A model generated the notes under the pieces. The model ran no database searches and had not been told where the DNA came from. It saw only the letters and a program-made list of their open reading frames with translations. The position numbers and the translations under genes were made by a program. A stretch of DNA of 64,000 nucleotides, taken from positions 14,718,327-14,782,326 of the forward strand of contig CM038051.1 in the NCBI GenBank assembly GCA_021397845.1, in the 5' to 3' direction. Below, piece by piece: positions 12,022 to 23,000 of the stretch; within the stretch, counting starts at the first letter, position 1, and each line of letters opens with the position of its first letter. Source of the stretch: Areca catechu. Its lineage: Eukaryota; Streptophyta; Magnoliopsida; Arecales; Arecaceae.

Positions 12022-12518
12022 AGAAGGTGGGAAGCATACTTAGTGCATTCAAAGCAAGGGAAAAAGGGAAATGAGGGGAGATACTTGACTTGATTGGATA
12101 TGTTATAATTAATAATAGAGTTCCTCATCGGGAGAGTATAAGTATACTACTTTTTCCCTTCTATTCATTATCATTGGTGGTTGCTTAATTTGTTTAATAA
12201 AAGTACTAGAGGCCTTCTTTGTTTGTCTCGAAGTAGCATAATTAATAAGGGCTCTGCAAGCTTGCAGTTAATTTTGCAATTTTGTAAGTAAATTGCCATC
12301 GGTTCCCCTTATAGGTTGGTTTCATGGCAGGCCCCTTCATTATTTAGAGTTAAAGTAGGCCAATTGAAATCTCCATTGAGCCAAATTCTCATAATAAATG
12401 AGACAAGGGTTGTTTGTAAAGGTATGAGCATGACTCTAGGCTAAGAGTATTTTTTTAAAACTTTGCTACCAGAAATAGATGAAACTATTGGGATTTGAAA
12501 TCCTAGCATCAGCAAATA
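12022..12518. other. Intervening sequence without recognised features
   Basis: AT-rich single-copy-looking DNA between two elements. I see no gene or repeat in it. Confidence 0.5.
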
Positions 12519-12523
12519 TGATG
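12519..12523. repeat. Target-site duplication TGATG, left copy
   Basis: It matches 16031-16035 exactly and sits directly outside the LTR start TATTGA. Confidence 0.75.
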
Positions 12524-13470
12524 TATTGAAAAAAATGTCTCGATTCAATCTACTAAAATGAAACTCAGGTGAAAAGACCCAGAATGAAACACATGCATGC
12601 ACATAAGGAGACCCGGAGTGTGAAAGAGAGCTTGCAGGCATTCAGAGTCCACAGACCTACACACAAGCATGTGCAAAATGCTGCACGAGTGCACGGCCCA
12701 AGATGGCACAGCCCACGCATGTGCTAGTGGCCTAGCATGCCCTAACCTAGCAATCGCAGTGCACCATACAGTCCATGTACGGGCATTTTCCACAATCCAT
12801 AGGCTAGTGAAGCCCATGCGCAGGCTAGCAACCTAGCACATGCCTAGCCTATTGATTGCGGTGCACCGCGAGATCCATGCATGAGCATTTTGTGCAATTT
12901 ATGGATTGCACTTCTCATGGTCCACACCATTTTCTATGGCATTTCTAGCGGTCTACATGACCAGGCATGGATCGAGCGGGCAAGAGACGATGCGGCATCA
13001 TGTGGTTCATGGGCGCGAGACTGGTCCACGAGTTGGAGGCTTACGATGGTTTACGATGATCTAGGTACTATTTCATACGATTTAGAAGTCTAATTTTGAC
13101 ATAGTTTGTGCCATTGAACTCTTAATCGAATAGTGATTTCACTACTATAAAAATAGAGGGCCAAGGGTCTTCAGAGACACCATCAAAGAAATTCCAAGCA
13201 TCAAAGAGATCTTCATATAGCAAAAGCAGAGAAAGCTCGTTTAGATTAGAAAATCTCCTCAAGAGTTGATGGCTTGTAAGAGATTTTTAGGTTTTTATTG
13301 AGTTTTTTTATATAGGATGAGAGTATAAGATCTCTTTTATATTTTTTTATCATAATGAAATATTGCATGTCCTATTGATTGTATTTTCTATTTTTTCTTC
13401 TTCCTTTTATTGCAGCATTAACAACCATACCGTGATCTTAGGCACAGAAATCTATATTCTGCACGAAAAA
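12524..13470 (+). repeat. 5' LTR of gag-protease element copy 1
   Basis: It aligns with 15076-16030. It has one copy of the 30-bp motif at 12918-12947 where the other LTR has three. It lacks the last 30 or so bases (the GATACCACAACA end), apparently lost between short TATCA repeats. CTATAAAAATAGAG at about 13144 is a probable TATA box. Confidence 0.8.
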
Positions 13471-13483
13471 TGTTATCAGAGCC
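13471..13483 (+). other. Primer-binding site of gag-protease element copy 1
   Basis: TGTTATCAGAGCC resembles the initiator tRNA-Met complement TGGTATCAGAGCC with one change. Confidence 0.65.
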
Positions 13484-13525
13484 TCGGGTTATTCAGATTA
13501 TCCATGTTAATCGATATTGAAGAAG

Positions 13526-14890
13526 ATGGAGAAGACAAATACAATGAAAGTTGATATCAACAAATTCGATAGAAAAAATAATTTCTCTCTCTAGCAAGTA
13601 AGAGTGAAAGACATGTCCATCTAGCAGGAATTGATTAATATTCTCATATATGAGAAAAGACTGACCACCATAGAGGATAAGATTTGGAAGTGACTTTGAC
13701 TACAAGCAATGAGTATGATTTGCTTGTATTTGGCATATGATATGGTGATCAATGTGCTAAGCAAGACTTTTTCCATAGTGATATGAGCGAAGCTCGAGAA
13801 ATTATATATGGCAAAGTCCCTCACCAATGCATTCTTTTTTTAAAGTAGTTATATCAACTATGGATGAGTGAAGAATAGAGCGTGCAAAAGCATCTAAGCA
13901 ATTTTTAAAAGATCCTCATCGATCTTCTTAATATATATGGGAAGGTTGAAGAGAAGACCAGGAGGTTGGTTTTGCTATCATTAGTTCCACATTTTTTTGA
14001 GTCCTTGGTGACTACTTTACTAATAGGGAAGAGCACCATCAAGATGGAGGTGGTTACTTTTATACTTTTATGAAATAAGGTTCTTGGACGAAAAAATTAA
14101 GCTTCAAGTTCAGGTGGGAACTCAACATTGGTGGTCTCTAAAGGAGCTGGTGGTAGAGAACAGAGTGGTAGAGAATTGCATGGTGGGTAGTCCAGGTCCA
14201 AATCAAAGTATACTAGCAAGATTAAGTACTATCGGTGTAATGAGTTTAAATATCATATTAAAGATTGCCCGTAACTCAAAGATTAGACAAAAACTACTAT
14301 AGTGACAGTCCATGATAGTGACTTTAAAGAGTATAGTGGACCCTTTTTGTCTCAAATAAAGTATCCAATTATTTTCAATAATAGATTCTAGATTCTGCAT
14401 ATCTCCTTCATGCATATTATAGAGAGAAGCTATTTGACTCTCTAGAGAGTAAAGAGGGTGCTGTCCACCTACCAACGGATCGAGCCGTGCAATTAAGAGC
14501 AAAGGGACAATTAGTTTAAAACTTCATGATAGAATATCATGAAAATTGAATAAGATCCGATACATATCCAACTTTAACAAGAATCTAATTTTACTGAGTA
14601 AACTAGATTCAAATAACTATATATAGAGAGTTGGTGATAGAATCCTAAGGTTATGCATGATAGTAGGGTTGTCTAAAGAAAAAAAGTATGAAGAATACTA
14701 TCTCTTGATAGGAAATTCATTGTGGGGTAAAGTCCTTGAAATAAATGAAAGTCCAGTGCGAGGTAGAGTTCCTAATGCAGATGAGAGCCTAGTACAAGGT
14801 AGAGCTCAGGAAGCAGGTGAATCAAGCATGAGATGAGAGATTCAGGAAGACGACAGGCAACGTCATATAGTAAAGTTTCTATTACCGTAA
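13526..14890 (+). pseudogene. gag-protease of copy 1, broken
   Basis: From ATG at 13526 the frame gives a copia gag (KVDINKFD, then KLEKLYMAKSLTNA). A zinc knuckle at about 14225-14262 has its first cysteine changed to tyrosine. A Tnt1-like protease segment ends with LKLHDR and NFNKNLILLSKLDSNNY. The frame closes with an Arg/Gln-rich tail ending VKFLLP and a stop at 14888-14890. There are many stops. No integrase, RT or RNase H follows. Confidence 0.78.
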
Positions 14891-15075
14891 GACTTTTCTG
14901 AGTAGGTTTCAAGTCAAGGTGAACACAGCATATGATAGAAATAAAATCGAGTAGCCTGACTCGACTCTTATGTTTGCCCATCCATAATTAGCAAACATTT
15001 TTTTCCAGGATATGGGATGGTAGTTACAAGCTGTCAACGTCAGATGGAGGCCAAACATCAAGTCAAGATAGAAAT

Positions 15076-16030
15076 TATTGAGAAAAGCACATCGATTCGA
15101 CCTACTTGAATAAAACCCATGTGAAAGACCCAGAATGGAACATGTGCAGGCATATAGGGAGGCTCGGAGCACAAAATGGGGCTTGCAAACATGCAGAGCT
15201 TGCAGGCCTATACACATGCCAATGCAAAGCATAGCCCAGGTCCATGTAGCCCATGCATGCGGACTAGCGGGTGCAACCCAAGCCAGTATAGCCCATGCAT
15301 GCAGATGTGATCCAGCGACCGCAGTGCACTGCACAGTCCACATGCAGGCATTTCGTGCGATCCATAGACTACGATTCTCATGGTCCACACCATTTTTGTG
15401 GCATTTCTCGTGGTCCACGCCATTCCCGTGGCATTTCTTGTGGTCCATGCTATTCCTATGGCATTTCTTGCTGTCTGGGCATGGACCGAGTGGGCAAGAG
15501 GTGATGTGGTAATGTGTGGTTCATGGGCACTGGGCCGATTCACACGCTGCTTCATGGGTTGAAGGCTTACGATGGTCCAGGTACTATGTCAAGCGATTTA
15601 AAAATCTGATTTCATGATTTGCTCCATTGGACTCCTGATCATCGAACAATAATTTCATTGCTATAAAAGCAAAAGACCTTGGATCTTCAAAAGCATTGCC
15701 GGATAGAATCCAAACATCAAAAATGTCTCCATGTGGTAATAACAAAAAAAGCCTATCATAGCTGGAACGTCTCCTTGATAGTTGAGAGCTTATGAAAAAT
15801 ATTTTTAATTTTTTTATTAAACTTTTTTTTTTTGTAAAAGATGAGAATATAAAATTTTCTCTATAATTTTTTTTCATAGTAAAACCTTATATACTCTATT
15901 GATTGTATTTTCTATTTTCTTTTCTTCCTTTTATGACATCAACAATAATATCATTATCTTGAATACATGAATCTATATTCCATACAAAATATTTTTTAAT
16001 AAATAATATCAATGCTGTGATACCACAACA
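15076..16030 (+). repeat. 3' LTR of gag-protease element copy 1
   Basis: It aligns with 12524-13470, starts TATTG and ends CCACAACA before the duplication TGATG. It is locally expanded by two extra 30-bp units. Confidence 0.8.
15381..15470 (+). repeat. Three tandem 30-bp units within the 3' LTR of copy 1
   Basis: Units at 15381-15410, 15411-15440 and 15441-15470 all start TGGTCCA and end GGCATTTCT(C/T)G. The 5' LTR has a single unit at the matching place. Confidence 0.9.
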
Positions 16031-16035
16031 TGATG
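16031..16035. repeat. Target-site duplication TGATG, right copy
   Basis: It matches 12519-12523 and follows the LTR end ACAACA. Confidence 0.75.
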
Positions 16036-16478
16036 CTTATCCTTTCTGTAGCTCAAAAACATAATGGAAACAAAATGTTTGATGTTCTAGAACCGCATTG
16101 TTCTTTTAACATCCATGGAATTTCTTTCACACGACAAGCTCCGCATGTAAGATGAATCCTCTGCACCACAAAAGACAATACAAATTATGGGTGTAACCTT
16201 GTCAGAGACAAATTATTGATACACCTTGGACAGCCTTTAGATTGAGCATCGTGACATGAAGATACCCAAGATGATACATGAGAATGTGAGAAACATGAGA
16301 ATTCAGCAATTAACAGAAATTCAGCACTCTCAAAACTATCAACATAAGATAAGTGTGAATGTGTCCAATTACCTCAGATTAGTTGTTTTCCTTTCTCTAT
16401 AAGAATATGAACATAATAAAAATCAACACATTAAACATATAAAAAAGTAAGCGAAAATAAAGGATGCACTCAATGATT
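16036..16478 (-). other. Probable 3' untranslated region of the TOL gene
   Basis: This is the sequence just past the stop codon of the host gene, reaching to the neighbouring retroelement. I see no clear AATAAA signal, so the transcript end is unknown. Confidence 0.4.
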
Positions 16479-17071
16479 TTACAAGCTCCCCATTTTATTG
16501 CCATTGGGTTTATTTTGCTTTGACTTGGCCAAGTTAACAAGATCGCCAAATAACTTATCTTCAGGCTTGGATGGTCTGTCGGATTGCTGACTGTAAGATG
16601 TTGATGAAGTTGGTATATGATAAGAGGAAGTCATATTCATGTAATTATTGTTGTCTTTCAAGGAAAGGCCATACATCCTCTGAGAAATCTGATTTGGACT
16701 AACACAAGGGTATGGAGCTCTCTGATCATAGTATTGAGTTGCTGGCTGTTGACCATATCCACAACCTATCAGCAGAACACCCTGCACTGGTTGTTGCTGC
16801 ATGCCTGCAAACTGCCCACCCTGAATAGGTTGAGAATATAAACCTCCCACCTGGTTGCTCTGCATTGGCAGGGTTAACATGCCCATCTGCTGGTTGTTCT
16901 GAATCAGTCCAGGATGCATTCGTCCAAGATGGCTGCTTTGGATTGGCCAGGGATGTATACCACCTCCAGATTGGCCACTCTGCATTTGGTGAGGCTCAAC
17001 CAGTTGGTTATTCTGAACTGGTTGAGCTTCCCATGGTGGCAGCGGAAGAGCTCCACCTTGATCGCTTACAT
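16479..17071 (-). CDS. TOL: TOL exon 10 (last exon)
   Basis: 593 bases coding PPWEAQ, several degenerate MQ(S/N)NQ(x)GG repeats, MYGLSLKDNN and the end LFGDLVNLAKSKQNK...MGSL, with stop TAA at 16479-16481. Acceptor TTAAACAG. Confidence 0.93.
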
Positions 17072-20000
17072 CTGTTTAAGAGAGAGTTATGTGATACTAT
17101 ACTCCCCTAAGACCTATGAAAACTAGCTATGGCTTGTATGGTTTGTGAGATGGTAATTTGGAACTGAAAATAACAAAAATAATCTCAACCAATATCAATT
17201 AGTTTAGTATTTCCATGCAACAGTTTCTTAAATAGTAACATTCCAAGCGCATAAACTTTTGGAAGAAGTGGAAGAAGAAATATGCATGGACAGCTACCTC
17301 AAGTTTTGATGTATAAGAGAATAGAGGGTTCCGGGATGCCACTTTCAATAGAATGTTTCGTCACTTACATGCATTTCAAGAGCAGTAAAATAGTCAAGGA
17401 AAATGCCAAATACTTACCATAAGGTGCTTGCTTCTGGGAATTCAAGCCATGAACACTTGGACCATTCCATCCAGGATTTACTTGATTCAACTGGGTTCCT
17501 TGGATGTAAGCTGCCTGCTCAGATGGAGGTACCCTTGAGTTTGGGAGAGTTTCATTGGAATAATAGGTAGACTGCTGGGGTTGTAGTTGAATTTGAGATG
17601 CAGCAGGATATGTCTGTGATGCTGGATGCACCATATTAGAATTAATAGCACTGGTAGGTTCCTTGCTGCTATTGTCGTTTTGAGAAAATACATTGGAAAG
17701 AGCTAAAATGCTCTGCTCAGTTCCAGAGCTAGCAGAACTATCAACCAGGTCAGTAACAGGTACAAGTGCAAGAGGACTCTCAGTTGTAGGTTTACTGAAA
17801 TCTTCACCACTAAGAAGGTCTATATTAGGATCAACTATGGCTAACGAGGTTGCCACACCATTGGATGCTGGAGGTGCAGGTAGCAGTAATTGCTGAAAAG
17901 GAGACTGATCACCAGTGCTTGTGCTCATATTGGACCTACAGAATACATGCACTATGCCTTGAGGCTTTTTTTTTTTTTTGAGGTAACAAAAATAATAAAT
18001 TGCAAATGAATAAAATCAAAGCCTTTGACCTGATCAAACAAGGCCAAAGTCCCAACCATGGATTTAGAGGTAAAGTACTCAGAAGAAACAGTCAGACGAT
18101 CATTCATACAAAATTTTATCTGAGGGCCTGCCTTCTAGAGCATTAAATTTTATTATAAGATTGAAAATGAACGAGCTACTACACCTTCAAAGCAATTTTA
18201 TACATAGAAGAACTGACTTTTATTCCTCTTTTTTTTAAGGATATAACTACATTCCTGAATAAAAACCTTCAAACATGTTGAGCAAGCAATAAATAAAGTT
18301 GTTTCTAAAAGAATATAGACTACCTTTGATTCTTTTGTGCACTATTATCTGCATTCATTGCAGCAGAGTCGTCAACATCTACAAGTGCTTGAAGAGTCTT
18401 TGGCTTCTCTGCATGAACAGCAGTGCCTGAAAGAACAGCATCATGTCTAGCTAGAATCTGCTGCAACTCATCATTTAGTGCAAGTCCTTCGCGAAGTAGT
18501 TCCTCATCCCTGTAAAATATTAGAAAGCAAATGGTAAACAGCCATTTAGCAAAGTATAACAGACCACAATCTCATTCAGACTTTCAAAGTTTCAAGTAGG
18601 CACAGGTTGCACAGAAAAGATTTAATGCCTATGATACAGCATGTCAAAGCATAATATGTTGGACTTATTTGGCTTTATGTTAAAGAAAAGGAAAGAATCA
18701 AGATGCATTCAAATTAAAACTATATATGGTTTTATACACAGATTTTGAGGCAACTTTGGCAAAAAGCAAGAATATAAAACTGCCCTTAAAATTTCAGAGA
18801 GAGAGAGAGTTGTAGAGTTGCATGGAAACAGAAAGGCTATCCAAAAAAAGAATAGAAAGGTAAATGAAATGATAAAACTAAATGAAAATGAAAAGGATAG
18901 TACTTTATTTACTAAAAGCATAAAGTTGTCGAATGTTCTTTTAGTTCAACAAAGCATACGAAAAATGGTAGGCATCTTTTAAGAGGGATATCATATTAAA
19001 TAAATTAGATTATAACTGAAATCTTGGCAAAAAGTAAAACATGGTAGAAAAATTCAATATCATTTACAAACTAGTGTTTTTTAAGAATTACATGTTGATA
19101 GGTAAATAACTCTTTAGAGGTCTTACGAAGTCATGTTCACAAGATGTACCACTCTCTGCTTGTATGAACGGCACTGATCAACAAGGTCAACAAGCGCCCC
19201 CTGTGTGAGTCCCTGAATATTAGCAGAAACAAGGAATTCAGTCTGAAAGTTATGAACAAGATCCAATATTTGAAACTTAGTGAGTGCCGATCAAAATTCT
19301 AAAAGTTTCAAGCAAGGGAGTCAGTTTGAGCATCAGGCCTAGGTTTGGATCTCAGATAATTACATCTTCAATCTTCTGGCTTAAGATAAATAAGAAATGG
19401 GCCATATGCAGATTGGAGATAATAACAAGTTGAATATGTGATGCGTGTGTCAGGTGGACTTGAATCTTACCCAAACACAACCTGATTTGAACCTCACCAA
19501 TGCCCTAGAAGAACTGGACCAGAACGAATCAATCCCAACAAATATTATTTCCAAAATTAGAATTTAACCAAATGAAATCGGAGGTGAGCCTAACCCAACC
19601 TCAAACAGGAGCTAGCCTTGCCTAGCATGACAAGTGAATTAGTTACATTTAGGTCTAGATCCTAGATCAGAAGCTGGTTGGACCACACCCAACCCATCCC
19701 TGCTTGCAGCCCTCATTGAATCCAATACCTAATAATTTCCAATAACCAACATTTTTTCATTAAACCAAATTACAAGCTATTTCAGCCTAGCATACAAAAT
19801 TTGCATTTGCTTGATTGGAGTTAATAAAACTAAAGGAATCAAAATATGTATGTCCATATCTAGCCAATGCAAATGGCTTCGGTTCACTTGAGACAATCCA
19901 GATCAAGGTTCACTGAACCGTGCCGAACCGGCTGTTCGGGGCATACCGAACCGGATCGGCGGCCGGCCGGCATGGTTCGGCTTTAAAAAATGGCACAGCC

Positions 20001-23000
20001 GTTTTAAAAAATCAAAAAAAAAAAACTTTACCACACCGAACCGGGCCCGAACCGGTGCGAACCGGTCGAAACGGGCCCGAACCGGCCGGTTCGGCCCGGT
20101 TCGGCTTGGTACGGTTTGTGAAGAGGGTGGGGGCATTTTTTTTTTTTTTGTCACATGGCTACACTGTAGCCATGTGACGTTGTCCAAAGGGGGGAGAAAA
20201 ATGCCTTTCCTTATAATTAAGGAAAGGCACACAGAGAGCTCGTAAGAGCTCTCTGTGTTCTCTGCAGCAACGCACGGTGGAAGGAAAACCAAAAAAAAAA
20301 ATTTACAAGGTCAATTTCAACCCAATTCAACCTGCAAAAATCGAAAGGGTAGGTAGAATCAAGGTCCGTATACCTTTCTTTTTCCGTATTTTCGTCTTTC
20401 GTAACATTAAATTTTGTTAAAATCCGTGCAAATTAAAAAATTAAGAAACAATGCTGTCAAAATTTATTTGTTGGCAATGATTTTAGAGTATGTGGTAGAT
20501 CTAGGATAGATCTACACAATGATACTAAAATCTTAATTTTTTATTAAGTATATAATTTTTTTTAAATTAAAAATTAATTTCAAATTAATAAATTAATTTT
20601 TAAAAAATTAGAAAAAAAAACTGTAATTATAAATTATTAATCTAGGGCTTGTAAACTACTCTCATTATAAATTTCATGTCAATTTATTCAAATTTTGTGC
20701 ATCTCATGAATAGTGCCGGTAGGTCTTAAATTGAAAAAAATTGACTTTTAATGCATTTCTAGGATCTTAAAAAAATATATGTAGCATGTATGATGAAATC
20801 CTATATAAATCTAAAATTTAAATTTTTTTTATTTTTCTTTTTTTAAATTTTTTAAAAAAAAAATTAAAAAAATTAAATTTTAAAAATTAGGTTAATAAAC
20901 TGTTAATTAATAAAGATTATTATTGACCTTATATATAATTTAAATATTCAGGCATGGATCCATCAAGGAGGAAGAAGGATCCGGAACGGGACATTGGCTG
21001 GTTACATGGAGAGATGCTCTCGGGTCGACATCACTGGAGGTGTAAATGGTGCAATACCGAATTAAAAGGTGGGGGGTAACAAAGTTAAAGCAGCACTTGG
21101 CTGGCGGCTATCCTGATGTATCTGCATGCCGACAGTGTCCACAGGAGGTCCGTCAGTTGATGAAGAAACACTTTGCTGAGTTTAAAGCTAGGAAGGAAAG
21201 AGCAGCAAAGAAGAAGGCAGAGGTGGACCGCAGAGCCGCAGAACCACCTTCTTATCACTCCAGGAAGTCAAAGGAAGCATCTATTCCTTCTGATGATGAG
21301 GCACAGATGGAGGCTTCTATTACTGCTATTCAGGCGAGCTTGTATGAGCAGAGGCAACAGGAGGCAGCCAGGCATAGACAGCGATTCGGGTCATCAGCTT
21401 TTGAGTCAGGATCGGGATCCGCTTCTGCTAGTGCTCCAGGAGAGTTTGAGACACAGTTTAGGAGGACCTCCTCGGTCAGAGAGCCTGTCAGGAGAGGCAC
21501 CGACCGTATTTTATCCATGTTGGGAGCATTTGGCAGTAGGAGGAAGTCTTCCAGGCCCAGGGACATTCCAGAGGGAGCCACTATCCATGATGTCGATCCA
21601 CATGCATTTTCCAGTAGAGATTCCAAGCAACAGAGGATTGACACAATACTGAAAAAGGATAAGAAGAAGGATATGTGGCGGGCCATCTCCTCCTAGTTTC
21701 ATTTCAGTCATATCCCAGCCCATGCAGCAGACAATCCTTATTATCGCTCTGTTATTTCATCTATACAGGCTGCTGGTGCAGATGTAGATCCTCCAGCATC
21801 GAGGGATATCTATGGTCATCTTCTGGACAGCAATAAGGAGCTAGAATGATGGATATCCTCATATCAGAGCAAGTGGCCTGTGTATGGATTGACGGTGATG
21901 TGTGATAGTTGGACTGGTCCTACTACACGGAGCATCATCAATTTTTTGACTTGTGATGGGAAGACTTTTTTTCAGAAGTCTATTGATGCTTCAGATCAGG
22001 TGCACGACGCCAGTTATATTCTCAGATTGATGGAAAAGGTGATTGATCAGGTAGGAGAACATAATGTCGTGCAGGTAATCACTGATAATGGACCACAGTA
22101 CAGGGCCGCAGGGCAGATCTTGATGGAGCGGCGGCCGCATATTTTCTGGACCCCTTGTGCTGCACATTGTATAGACCTCATGTTGATGGATATTGGTAAA
22201 ATTTGCAGGGTGCAGAAGATTGTTAAGCTAGCACAGTCTATCACCAAATTTATATATAACCATATATAGGTCTTATCATTGATGAGGAGCTTTACAGGGA
22301 AAAAATATTGAGACTAGGGGTCACACGATTTGCAACTAACTACATTACACTTGATAGTCTTCTTAACAAGAAAGCAGAGCTGCATCAGATGTTTGTCAAT
22401 CAAGACTGGCAGGAGAGCAGATATGCTAGGGCAAATACTGAGGGAAGCAATGTAGAGAATTTAGTGACGAGACAGACATTCTGGCAGCGGGCTGAGAGGG
22501 TAGTGGAGGCTATCAAGCCTCTATATGATGTACTTCGTGCCGTGGACTCCGAGAGGTATGCTCAGATGGGCTTCTTATATTTCATGATGCAAAGGGCAAA
22601 GAAAAAAATCCAGGAGGCAGATCCATCACATGCATATGAGTATATCTGGATCATTGATGGACGGTGGAGTTATCAAATGAGTTCGGATTTGCATCTAGCA
22701 GGTACGTAGTATTTTATGAAATCCTTAAAAATTAAGTTTCAATTAGATTCATACAAGTACGCTTGACTGATTCTTAAAATATATGAACAGCTTACTACCT
22801 AAATCCGAGATTTCAGTACTCCGTACAGGACATTGTCATGGATGAGGATCTTATGTCTGCCCTACGCAATGTTATATATAAGATGGAGCCCGATTCAGAT
22901 ATCACTACTATATGCCTTGAAGAAGTAAGTTAGGTTAAAATTATTGAATGATTTTTAATAGCATTAATTTCAACAAGCTAACAAATTTTTTTCTGGCAGA

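Larger units (their letters stand above)
12524..16030 (+). mobile_element. Non-autonomous copia-type LTR element with gag-protease only (TR-GAG-like), copy 1
   Basis: Two LTRs (12524-13470 and 15076-16030) flank a 1.6-kb interior with a primer site, gag and protease, and nothing else of pol. A 5-bp target duplication TGATG lies at 12519-12523 and 16031-16035. The interior aligns from end to end with the element at 33791-36871, including the place where pol is cut off. The two copies therefore share one ancestral deletion rather than two separate ones. Confidence 0.85.

Noticed and set aside
15135..15562. Several overlapping frames on both strands
   Set aside because: They lie wholly in a GC-richer LTR of the gag-protease element and its 30-bp repeat.
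19903..20292. 129-residue frame rich in Pro/Arg
   Set aside because: Subterminal GAACCGG repeats of hAT 1 read in frame.
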